This document shows, piece by piece, positions 1 through 10,400 of a stretch of 24,625 bases of DNA (positions within the stretch are counted from its first letter, which is position 1; each line of letters starts with the position of its first letter). The notes below the pieces were generated by a model that saw only the letters and a list, made by a program, of their open reading frames with translations, was not told where the DNA came from and did not search any database. Made by a program: the position numbers and the translations under genes. Source of the DNA: Saccoglossus kowalevskii (taxonomy: Eukaryota; Hemichordata; Enteropneusta; Harrimaniidae); the NCBI RefSeq assembly GCF_000003605.2, contig NW_003147777.1, positions 6,761 through 31,385 of the forward strand, given 5' to 3'.

Positions 1-321
1 ACTCAAACTCTCTTTATTCATTTTCAAAACTCTACCAATTACAAAGCAGTAAAAAGACTCTAGGGCGTACCTTCAATCATAAAGCCAATCACACTAAGTA
101 CTGAATACGTCATATCTTTTGATAATCGTTCACTACATTAATAACTATGGAAACCAACTGTCAGAATAGCGGCGGTTATCTGGTGATTAGTTCCAAATCA
201 CTGAGCCAAGTTCCGTCCAAAACTTCAAATAGGCCTAAACGATGACAGACATAACACAGCAATTCGCTAATAATCAGCTAATTAAGTCGGTTAACAGATA
301 CGCAAAAACAAATTCATGACA
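1..321 (-). repeat. 3' LTR (partial) of the LTR element
   Basis: This stretch matches 2188-2511 almost base for base, with about eight substitutions and three single-base indels by eye. Both copies stop matching immediately after TTCATGACA, the reverse complement of the TGTCATGAA start. By comparison with the complete copy, roughly 330 bp of this LTR lie left of the window. Confidence 0.75.
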
Positions 322-334
322 CATCCCTTCACCC
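322..334 (-). other. Candidate polypurine tract
   Basis: On the minus strand this reads GGGTGAAGGGATG, purine-rich and directly abutting the TGT start of the downstream LTR. A polypurine tract in this position primes plus-strand synthesis in LTR retrotransposons. The call rests on position and composition only. Confidence 0.4.
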
Positions 335-1853
335 AAACTGAGATTGTACCCCCTGGCATAACACGTTCACAAATCAAAGATACTGTCAGCCACTCATCGT
401 CATACGGGTTAAATACAATACTAATAATAAAAGGTATAAATCAAAAAGAGTAAAACACACTAATTAAGTACAATGATTATAAAGTCTAAATACAATGGTT
501 ATAAAGTCACAAATATCAACGGTTATAAATCAAAAACAAGGGATAGGCTACCAATCGACTCACTTTTCTCAAAACGGTTCGCTGAGATAACCCGTCGCTG
601 CACTTTCTCCGTTACTAAGGTTACAAACTCTATATCAAAAGGTCAAAAAAACTAAGGCGTGGCGGTGTAACCAAGCGATCAGCCAATCGCTGCAGTCGAC
701 AGCATGATCACGTGATTACCAGGGATGCGTCTCTCGGTTAATGCATTGCAAAGCGGTAACTAATAAACAATGAATAAAAAACTATTAATCAAACTCATGT
801 CATCTGCTTATTAACTTCAACTGAACTCACAAATCGTTAATCTAAACAAAAGTCATACGGCGTGGAAACGGAATGCAACGACAAAGCTATCATAACACAT
901 TACTCCTCTGGCAAAAAGACGGGGAATAGCTAAAAAGATATACACTACTGAGTTACATATATGCCTGTCAATCTTGAACAAAAGCTTGCGTTATCAAACA
1001 ATACGTATATAAGCGCACCAAACTCTCACCTCAAAAGATATTAAAAAACGTTACAAAGGTGCTCTAAACTCAAAAAGCGTCAGAAGTTTTCCGGAACAAC
1101 ATATAAACAAAAACAACTCTTAAAACGTCGATATCTCTGTACTCGACAAATCTCAAAACTCTTAAAAAACTCTTTGGGGCATTACTTTCCCCATCATAAT
1201 CTTTACTCATAAACTCATTAAAACACCATAAAACTTCACAAAACTCATAACACTGTGTTGCAAATACTTGTCTACTGAGGCGCGCTTAAATCGTTATAAA
1301 GGACCTCGCACGTCACTAAATATCATTTCAAAACAAAGATCTGGGCGCTTACATAACATACAATTCGACATCACAAAAAAAAACGGTAAGAAAAAACGAT
1401 AGGAAAAGCAAGCAATATATTACATTTCTGAACAATAGGGTTGGGATTGTGGAAAAGAGTTCAACGTCTTGAGTTACACAGTGTCAGTTACAGTGTCCAA
1501 CGAGCGGTTCTCCAAGCAAATAGCTAAAGTCAAAGTCTATAAGCGTCTTCTTCTTTCGTCGCGTTAGTCCGGGGTCGTTCTTTCATCTTTTTGTCATTAA
1601 TGTCGCTCAATTCTTAATTATACAGTCCTATACGATACTGGTCCTTCCGAAGGGGTTCTGAAATCTTCATCTCTTCAGCGTTGTACATCGGTGCCATACT
1701 GCTAACGATGTTAGTCGTCAAGCACGGTTTCCGAGTCGTCTCTGCCATCGAGCCAGTTAGTTCGGTTCACAAGAAAGACACCTCTTCGTCATTTCACTTT
1801 TCTTCACAGGATGTCAATGTGTGTTAAACACCTGCCCGGGTTCATCCAAAACG
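335..1853 (-). other. Interior of LTR element, no coding capacity seen
   Basis: About 1.5 kb of A/C-rich sequence (plus strand) between the two LTRs. I see no gag, protease, reverse transcriptase or integrase motif in any frame; the longest ORFs are about 60 codons with no recognisable content. On the minus strand a cttatatac TATA-like motif occurs near 1008, but nothing ties it to a transcript. Confidence 0.5.
1831..1848 (-). other. Candidate primer-binding site
   Basis: The minus strand reads TGGATGAACCCGGGCAGG, beginning 5 nt inside the LTR end at 1854. Retrotransposon primer sites start with TGG, complementary to the CCA tail of a tRNA, within a few bases of the 5' LTR. I could not match the remaining bases to a particular tRNA, so this is a positional candidate. 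Confidence 0.35.
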
Positions 1854-2511
1854 TATCACGGGGGAAATTCTTTTCTCTCTGGGTTCTCCACACGTGCCAG
1901 GGGGGGGGGGAACCTCGTCTCGTCTCTATATCTCGTCCCCTTGAGGTATGGGATCGGGCAAGTCACTTATACTTTACAGTCAAATAAGACACACACAACG
2001 AAATACGTTTGAGCTCTCGTCTTAGTCGGTCAATCGAGCACTCTATAAGACACAGCTCCCTGGGGAAAAAATCCCCAAGACTATCGCAAGGCTGACCCAA
2101 GACTCTCTTAGACTGCGTCAACACTCGCCCCAAGGCTCTCCAGGACTGGACTCGACTGCGTCTATCGTGCTGTGCTCCCCAAGACCAACTCAAACTCTCT
2201 TTATTCATTTTCAAAACTCTAACCAATTACAAAGCAGTAAAAAGACTCTAGGGCGTAACCTTCAATCATAAAGCCAATCACACTAAGTACTGACTACGTC
2301 ATATCTTTTGATTAATCGTTCACTACATTAATAACTATGGAAACCAACTGTCAGAATAGCGACGGTTATATGGTAATTAGTTCCAAATCACTGAGCCAAG
2401 TTCCGGCCAAAACTACAAATAGGCCTAAACGATGACAGACATAACACAGCAATTCGCTAATAATCAGCTAATTAAGTCGGTTAACAGATACGCAAAAACA
2501 AATTCATGACA
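1854..2511 (-). repeat. 5' LTR of the element, complete, 658 bp
   Basis: One end (2511) is set by the repeat copy at 1-321, the other (1854) by loss of similarity with the solo LTR at 13241-13718. Within it, about 170 bp (roughly 2013-2187) is absent from the solo copy and contains four repeats of a CCCCAAG-type motif. A run of ten G occurs near 1901-1910. Confidence 0.7.
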
Positions 2512-3015
2512 ATGGTACCAACACAGTAGCACATATAATTTAGTTGTCAAGAACTGCTATACTTCACTATAGGGATGGTATCAAAATAGTAGCACGTATA
2601 ATTTAGTTGTCAAGAACTGCTATACTTCACTATAGAGATGGTACAAAAATAGTAGCACATATAATTTAGATGTCGGGAACTGCTATACTTCACTATAGGG
2701 ATGTTACCATAATAGTAGCACTTATCATTTTGTTGTCGGGGACTGTTATACTTCACTATAGGAATGGTACCAACATAGTAGCTCATATAATATAGTTGTC
2801 AGGAATTGCTATACTTCACTACAGGGATGGTACCAAAATAGTAGCACATATAATTTAGTTGTCCGGAACTGCTATACTTCACTATAGGGATGGTACCAAC
2901 ATAGTATCACACATAATTTACTTGTCAGGAACTGTTATACTTCACTATAGGGATGATACCATAATAGTATCACATATAATTTAGTTGTCAGGAACTGCTA
3001 TACTTCACTATAGGG
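2512..3015. repeat. Minisatellite, eight 63-bp units
   Basis: Eight head-to-tail units begin ATGGTACCA- (or close variants) and end CTTCACTATAGGG. All eight are exactly 63 bp without net indels, and differ from each other by a few substitutions. Each unit holds a short inverted repeat, CTATA...TATAG. Although 63 is a multiple of three, all frames on both strands carry stops in most units, so it is not a repetitive protein. The array begins at the first base after the LTR tip. Confidence 0.9.
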
Positions 3016-4603
3016 TCAATAACATGGTAAAATGTTAGATCGTTGTACGTGAAAGTTCAATGCTAATGACGTCACGAAAATGTGATAGATTACTTACCCA
3101 GGAATTATTTCTGTCTTTTTGTGCCCAGTAAATTATTGAGACATTATGTGAAATTACTAATAAAATCATAAAAGATGTTACTTTTATTGCGGGCGGATGT
3201 GGTGGATAGGTGTATCCGGTGTCATGATGTGATTATAATTTGTGCATACATTTCACTAATAAATCATTTCCTGCTTTTAACACTTCATCAGTAATTCGCT
3301 GTCAATTTCTTTTTTTTACCGTCCTGGAGTTTTTTTTTCATATTCACGAGAGTATGTTTGCATTTAAACCCTTATTGCAGTTCAGCTTGTATTCTGCCAA
3401 TTTGATTTCTTTGTCATTATTCGTTTGCTGTAAATGTTTCTTTGTTAACGTTTTATTTATTTAAGTACAGACCAATATAGTCATTCTCGTTTTCTTTGTT
3501 TATTTCAAAACAACTATTAGTTGTTCGGAAGTTTACTATACGAGGGTTGTTGCTCGTGATGATTTTCTCTGTGTCACCGTCTTCATGCAACAATCTTCGA
3601 GTCGATATGTTGTATTGTTTTGCTGCTGCATCTACTACAATAACATTATAATTCAGAAAAATGCACAATCTGTTATTAATTGTATAGCTTTATACTGTTC
3701 ACTATTACTATCTGTCGTTTCTGAAACAATTTTAAATTTTATCCGAGTGTTTTTTTATTCGTGACAGAGCTGAATAAAATAGTAATCTAACAAGACACGC
3801 CATCTATAATTACTTACTTAATGTTCATAACAGAATGTGATATGTTCCTTGGGAACAAACAATATTCCAAATTCCTACTGCATAGTATTTTTCAAAGCTC
3901 TTTCCTCTTAATAAAAAAGTGTAAAATTACACTTACAGCATCTGTGAGTGCATAAAGAGCCTACTTGTGCCTACAGAGAGTAGATGGAATGTACACACAA
4001 CTATCAGAATAAAGGGGCTTATTTACTGCCACGGAGAAATTATAATACTTATTTCTGGCTGTGGCATTCAAATAAAGTTAAAAATTAAATACTTACAACA
4101 GCAAACAAATTAAATAGTTTATGCTTGCGACACTGCAGTTTATTACCGTAGTTTTATTCTGTACGCTAATGACAGAAGTATAGAATGAATAAAGCGAGTT
4201 TCATTAAGGTATGATGCAGTTTGATGATATACCCCCTCCCACGGAAACATATATGCATTTATATATAACTCCAGCAAGAAACATTGTTAACAAAGCACAC
4301 ACGCACGCCATATGTCCCGCATGCACAAACATAAAAGACCAACAACAAAATAGATTAACTTAATCCACATCCTATAAATATAAATTATTTAGACAAGCCA
4401 CGGATGTTAACAGATTTAATTCAGTAAGAATGTGTTTTTCATAAATACACTGAACTAAAGAATGTATAAGCTTCATATTATTTTTGCACGTCAAATACTG
4501 AATTTACTTCACACAACTTCCGCTTGTATATATCATACACAAGTTTCTGGGTCAAAAGCAATAATTCACTGTAACATCTTACATATAAATAATTTAGCTA
4601 GTA

Positions 4604-4631
4604 TTAATTAATTTAATTTAATTTAATTTAA
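4604..4631. repeat. (AATTT)n microsatellite
   Basis: About five tandem copies of AATTT/TTTAA within AT-rich spacer. Confidence 0.8.
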
Positions 4632-4703
4632 AGATTTGATATGATTAAAAGAATAATATTTTAATTATGAGAGTGGACTTTTACGAAAGTCAAATATAAT
4701 GCT

Positions 4704-4762
4704 TTGTGTGTGTATGTGTGTGTGTGTGTGTGTGTGGGTGTGTGTGTGCGTGTGTGTGTGTC
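4704..4762. repeat. (GT)n microsatellite, interrupted
   Basis: About 59 bp of GT dinucleotides with single-base interruptions (TATG, GGTG, GCG). A minus-strand reading frame through it gives only a His-Thr run and is not a gene. Confidence 0.9.
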
Positions 4763-7228
4763 TGGTCTTGCTTTCAAATACTATGTGTGCATAACATTTT
4801 GGCGAAATATACAATGTACATATAGTAGGAATATTGACGTCATTGCTATAGTATGTATTAGTACACAGTGACATATTCGTTGAAGAAAAAACATTTTTCT
4901 CAATTGCATTAGATTACGAACATACACATAAAAGAAAATAATTTACACTGACGGATATGATATTGAAATTCCAGCCACGTTAGTTACAGAAGAGTATTTT
5001 TCTGATTCTTGTCTATTCGGTGTAGTAAATTGGAATACCCGATCCCGACATTTTCAACTCTTTTTCAACCTTGATGGGAGGCTGGTTTTGTGACATCGGT
5101 TGTAATAATAACACATGGCACTCACACAATAACATATATTTGCTAGTGATGCATGTATATACAAATATAATCCTAAAGAAGTGCTGTTTAGATAAAACGC
5201 ACGTGTGAGAAGATTAACTTTAAAAGAATTCACGTTAGGCCAGACCAAACATATTACTTGTTCATCGGACTCCCGCGCATATTGCGTTATATATCATATT
5301 GCTTTAAAAATCACTCGACCGTTGGTGATGCTTAATACATCGAATAAAGAACTTACAAGATGATTATTGACGTTATAGTCTGTATATGCCTTGCATTTGA
5401 ATCAGACATCTACTAACTTGTTAAACAATGCATTCAAAAAGACGATGTTCTGAAATAAATGAAGATTTCATAAAAAAATAGCAATATCTGATATTCGTAA
5501 TATACAGAACAATGTTACTGTGAAACTAGGTACAGGAGTTTTGGTTTATAATGAATTTAATATGAAGTGCGTTACTTTCACTGTGTTGCAACGCGACCTA
5601 CACAAATGTCAGCTCTGGCCCTGGACTTGCTGCAGTTTAGCAGCTCTTAGCTTAGCTTAGCCCCGCAATGTATACCACGACCAAGATAGCTGCATAAACT
5701 GCAGCAAACCCTGGACGTATATTTGGAATGTCAGAATAAATAATATTTGTACCCAGATAACGCCAGTAGCTAGTAGGAATGCAGTGCAATTGTAATGATT
5801 TTGCCAAAGAAAATTGAACCGCCTTATGGTGGTAAAAAATGACTTGTACTCTGTATAATGATGTCATTGATATATTTGAAAGCATGGACGCGGGTTGGAC
5901 AAAAACAACATTGAAGTGGCAAACAGTTGCTACATTTCGTGATTGCCTGTGGTATATAGATAGTCACTATGAAAAGTTTCAGTACCGCTCTTATGCTATT
6001 CCTGTTGCATTCAGCCGATTTTATGGATACAATCAGTGGAAAATTCAAAGGCATAAAAAGCTTCTATTTTTGCATAATGTTTAGAACGAATTAGCCAAGA
6101 CAAAGTATTGGATACTCCATCAAATTATTCATCTAGAAATAAGAAACTAATATTGGCTATTGAACAGTTGCTTAACTCAATACAAGGAGTATAATAAAAT
6201 ACAACCTGTTTAATAACTACATAAAAACCTTTAAAAACAGTTTAGCGTAGATAGACCATTGTGCAACAGATGCCACAACAATGGATGTAAAGACATGGGG
6301 TTAGAGTTTCATGAAAAACAGATATTAAAAATCATCCGCTTGTTGTCAACACACTAAGTTATGAGGCTGTGTACTAAATGTACCTATATATACTCAAATA
6401 TTTAGTTTTCAAATAAATACATAAAAACTGTGGTGTTTTTTATTTAAATATGCACTTCATATACAACACACACAAGTTTCTGCTTCGCTTTCAACTTGTA
6501 GGCAAAACAAACAAAACAATTCGCTCGCCGCTCCAAGGTTTTTACAAGAAAAATTCAATGAACAAGAATTTGTTTTGGTCTGGCCTTATTATTGTATGTA
6601 TAAAAATAATGGATTAAAGAATCCAAATATTTTTGGGCTACTAATTTTTTTATTTTCACCCGCATGTATTCTCATCAATAACAAATCGGTATTACCATAA
6701 ACAGGTCAGTAACATTGGAGACGGGTGGGGTGAGGGGGGTGTCCGTCAAATATTCAAATACCGAACTAATACTAACATATAATACGATACCATTGTCCAT
6801 ATTTAGACACTGTATTCCGTCATCGATGTTGCTGGGTGTGTGAGGAGAAAATATAAGCCTACTAATACAAACAAACTTCACATTAACCATGTTTCAATTT
6901 CATTTGTTTATGATCGACTTGCTTTATTGTCTGCGTGTTTCAGCATAATGCGTTCCGCGTGTGTATGTTCCAGGGCTACCCCATTTTACGCTGCAAAACA
7001 GTCTGGTTTGGGGAGTAAAACATGATAAAATGAATGATATCACAGATAAAACACACAACACATGCTGATGGTATATCTCGATAACATTAATAAACTCCTC
7101 ACAGTGCCAAATTTGATTCAGAATCGATTCTGCAAATTAAATCTCTTGCATAAAATTGACTTGTTAACGGCAGGGCCGAGGAGTCACGAAAGTACATGCA
7201 CGTGTGCACCATGGACGCCGATTAAATT

Positions 7229-7306
7229 GAAAGTCTGATTGAGTCTGATTGACATATCAGAACCACAGATGTTACATTTCCACCCATTGTTGACCAGGAT
7301 ATATAA
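7229..7306 (+). promoter_or_regulatory. Promoter region with TATA box
   Basis: TATATAA lies at 7300-7306, about 64-70 bp upstream of the ATG at 7370, which would place transcription start near 7330-7340. A tandem 10-mer AGTCTGATTG occurs twice just upstream (about 7232-7251), a possible doubled factor site. The gene assignment follows from position; no transcript evidence is available. Confidence 0.55.
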
Positions 7307-7369
7307 CACTCCACTGTTCTAAAGTCAAGGTGTCCTGCTCACAGACGTTTGCTACTGTGTACTAACAAG

Positions 7370-7441
7370 ATGTCGTTTCACTGGAGTTTGTTTTTCCTGA
7401 TCGTTGCTGTACTAACTGTAGTTGCTACAGTTCCAGCAAAG
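7370..7441 (+). CDS. VWFD gene exon 1: signal peptide
   Basis: ATG to AAG|GTAAGT. It encodes 24 residues, MSFHWSLFFLIVAVL followed by TVVATVPAK, a typical cleavable signal with A-x-A-like small residues near its end. The intron is phase 0. Confidence 0.82.
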
Positions 7442-10400
7442 GTAAGTATTGTTTGACAAAATCTCATGTATGATACAAGAACTTATCCCACGTTTCTAGT
7501 ATTGACAAATGTGTTATTGTATATATTTCGATCACAAGATTTGTGAGAGATTTCATTTAATATATAACAGTAGTGTATCGCCAAGATATGTACACGCATA
7601 CAATTTAAATGTCAGAAGGATTTCCAATTCAAATACTTGTCCACAGTACGTGTCTACATGTGTCTTGTACAAAAAAGTCACTGAACGTATGAAACAAAAT
7701 CAACCGCTTGAAAAATTATGTGTTCGACCAAATGTGGTATGCAACCCATTTAATAACATCATTTTTTGGGGGGAAGAACCGTAAAAATTATTTTGAAATG
7801 AACATTTTGATACCAAAATTACGACTTCAACTTTTCATTCATGTGTCATTTTCTAAAGTATTATATTCCACCGTTGCATTACTTTAAATTCACAGGCATC
7901 GCCGTCAACTGAACTTGCTGAACGAGATTCCCGCTCACTGGGGAAACGTTTTCCTGGTTAGTTACCATTCGTTTAAAATTTAATACTACAAGCCGGGTAC
8001 TAGTTTTGAATTAGATCATCTTATTTGCATAGCGTCATTATACTGTGAAAATAGAGAATATTAAATTTAGTTTAGACTGTCACTTAATGGTACATGGTTG
8101 TGGTTAAATTTGTAACATTATTACACAAATGATTTCAAGTGGCGACAATGTTAATATATCGATTGTGAGTGAGAATGATATACATCAAGTGGCACATATC
8201 GAGGAGGATGTGCTCTTCTCGAATCACCTAACATCACTTCATGTATACCTAGTGACACATGTATTTTTCTTCTACTGATTTGATTGTTCTTCAGTCATTT
8301 GTTTATAGATTTACATTCCCGTTTAGGCTACGTATTCGGATATATATTTAATATGTTGCTATTCTCACTTTACATTATATTACAGGTTGGCAAATTAAAA
8401 CTTTACATAAATGGCTTGATTGCTATTTGAAGATAGTTGTCAGGGTGACAATTGAGATTTTATCCGACAATGGAAGTATACTTTATCACCAACAGTGGAT
8501 TGTCCCTTATTACATATATGCAGATCTGAATCCAGATCACATCCTGTCTGCAGGAACTATAACAGTGCCCGAAAATGCAGTAGGTGATTTTTCTACTGAT
8601 GTTGAATTGGATGGAACTACTTTCACTGAATTTGCCGCCAGATTTGAAAACCCAGTCACTCATGAGTGGATAAACGAAACCTTTGGACATTGTGAGTATA
8701 GACGCCATGAACTCATCACCTGCTTATCATAGATATGTGTATAATTAAATATTATTATTATCACGTAACATCACATAATTTACACATATTACTAAGTTAA
8801 AGTGTCACGGCGTTCTTGGATGACAACAAGCACATATTAGTGTACAGTTATGTATCCAGAATACACAGTGCAAGATATTCACAGAGAAATATACAGTACA
8901 ATTATTATTATTTCGATTGAGGCAGTATTATATGGATAAGCTCAGAACAGAAAACACTTGTAACTACCTTGAATTAATACAATCTTCACTAAATCTGACA
9001 TTATAGAGAGTATGCCTTGTTCATTTACATTTGATTTGTGATTATCTTTAATAGTTAATAATTATATTACTACTAATTTTAAATATGGCTACTGATGCAA
9101 TTCATATCATTATTTGCTATAATTTTACAGATTTATCCAACTATGCATTGATGTTCTTTTGTATAATGCTATTTTAGATTCATTCCTGCATTCACAAACT
9201 GTTAATTTACTGCCTTAGCCAACTATATTTTGATGTATCTTTGTATAACTCACGCTATAATTTTACACCCTGTTAAAATGTTTATCGACTATTTCAATAA
9301 TTTAATTTTCAATTGATGGATTTATTGACTGACCTAATAAATAAATCATTAATTCACATTCATTGTCATCAAACCAAATTTAAATTCGAACTCTTCTTTC
9401 TCTAATGCTTGAAAAAAATTCACCACAAAATTAACTTGTTGTTAACTAAAAACATCAAGTCGCTCATCTGGTAGGTATTGGATTATCATATCCAGAGTAA
9501 TCTTTTAATAATATGGTTTTAAACACATTTATGATTATTCATCTAATTACAGGTGGTATCGTTAGGGGTGACCCACATCTGAACACATTTGATGGATACA
9601 AATACAACTTTAATGGATTCTGTTCTTATGTACTAACGAAATCATGTGATACAACCATCCCAAAATTCCAAATCAACGCTGATTTCCGGAGTACAAATCC
9701 TAATACTCCTTACGAACCTCCAACCAGAATGGTGGCATTTGACGTGTACAATTATGGAAAATTGGTTGTTCGCATTAATCACGATAACTCAATTTTGGTG
9801 AGTTGGCAACTTAAATCGATAGAATTTAGGATTTTTTTTTTAAATATCAGATCTTAAAATAATATGGTACTGAAACTAATAATGAACATTTGTTAACACA
9901 GAATTTTAAAGCTTGCTATATTTTTCTAGTAACTGCTCCAATGTTTATTGTGTTGTCTGGCAACTTTTACAATTATGTGAGATGCAATATTGTCAATTAT
10001 TTTGGTTCTTTTATGAGTATTTGTGACATTTGCGTTAGTTTAAAGTTTTTGGCTTCGGTTATTGTAGCATATTTGATAATACTACACCCATCTAAAGCTA
10101 ATGCTCATGTATTTGAATGTAGGTAAATGGGAGGCGTATGGTTGGTAATTACTATCACTAAAGTAAAGATAATTATTGGTGAATATTCATTGCTTGGCCG
10201 ATGACTTTTACTTTTTACAATGCATAGTTATTTCGCTAATGCTAGAACTAATGTTCATCATATTTGAATGTAGATAAATGGAAAGCGTATGGTTGGTAAT
10301 TACACTGTTATAGGTAATACGCAAGGAACAGTGACACATACCGGACCTAAGATATCAGTGGAATTGACCCGGCCGGCTGTATCCTTGAATTGGGACAGAA

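Larger units (their letters stand above)
1..2511 (-). mobile_element. Non-autonomous LTR retroelement, cut by left window edge
   Basis: Positions 1-321 and 2188-2511 are a direct repeat, about 97% identical by eye. A third, inverted copy at 13241-13718 shares both ends, which fixes the LTR as 1854-2511. Read on the minus strand the LTR starts TGTCATGAAT, a purine-rich tract (322-334) sits directly upstream of the second LTR, and a TGG-starting primer-site-like sequence lies 5 nt inside the first. This is the arrangement LTR - primer site - interior - polypurine tract - LTR expected of an LTR retrotransposon. The 1.5 kb interior has no ORF resembling gag or pol, so the element would be non-autonomous (TRIM/LARD-like). 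The far LTR end (GTGATA) is not the canonical CA, and the left target-site duplication is outside the window. Two unrelated insertions of one repeat are the alternative. Confidence 0.65.
3016..7299. other. AT-rich spacer, no supported gene
   Basis: About 4.3 kb with poly-A/T runs and simple repeats. ORFs here are short (up to 81 codons) and none carries a motif I can defend. Two segments are raised separately as candidates: a minus-strand ORF ending at 5652 and a plus-strand ORF at 5839-6084. The VWFD gene's promoter region occupies the right end. Confidence 0.5.

Noticed and set aside
1831-1848. tRNA T-arm (GCCCGGGTTCATCC)
   Set aside because: No A box, anticodon arm or acceptor stem around it; its position fits a primer site of the LTR element better.
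1821-2226. Overlapping short ORFs on both strands in the LTR
   Set aside because: They cross the LTR border and lack conserved content; the solo LTR does not preserve the frames.
2512-3015. Possible CRISPR-like array or repetitive protein
   Set aside because: Units are contiguous with no unique spacers, and stops occur in all frames of most units; it is a minisatellite in animal DNA.
4665-4874. Minus-strand ORF with His-Thr run
   Set aside because: It is a translation of the GT microsatellite.
7509-7784. 91-codon plus-strand ORF
   Set aside because: It lies within intron 1 of the VWFD gene, has no recognisable motif, and would not join in frame with the flanking exons.
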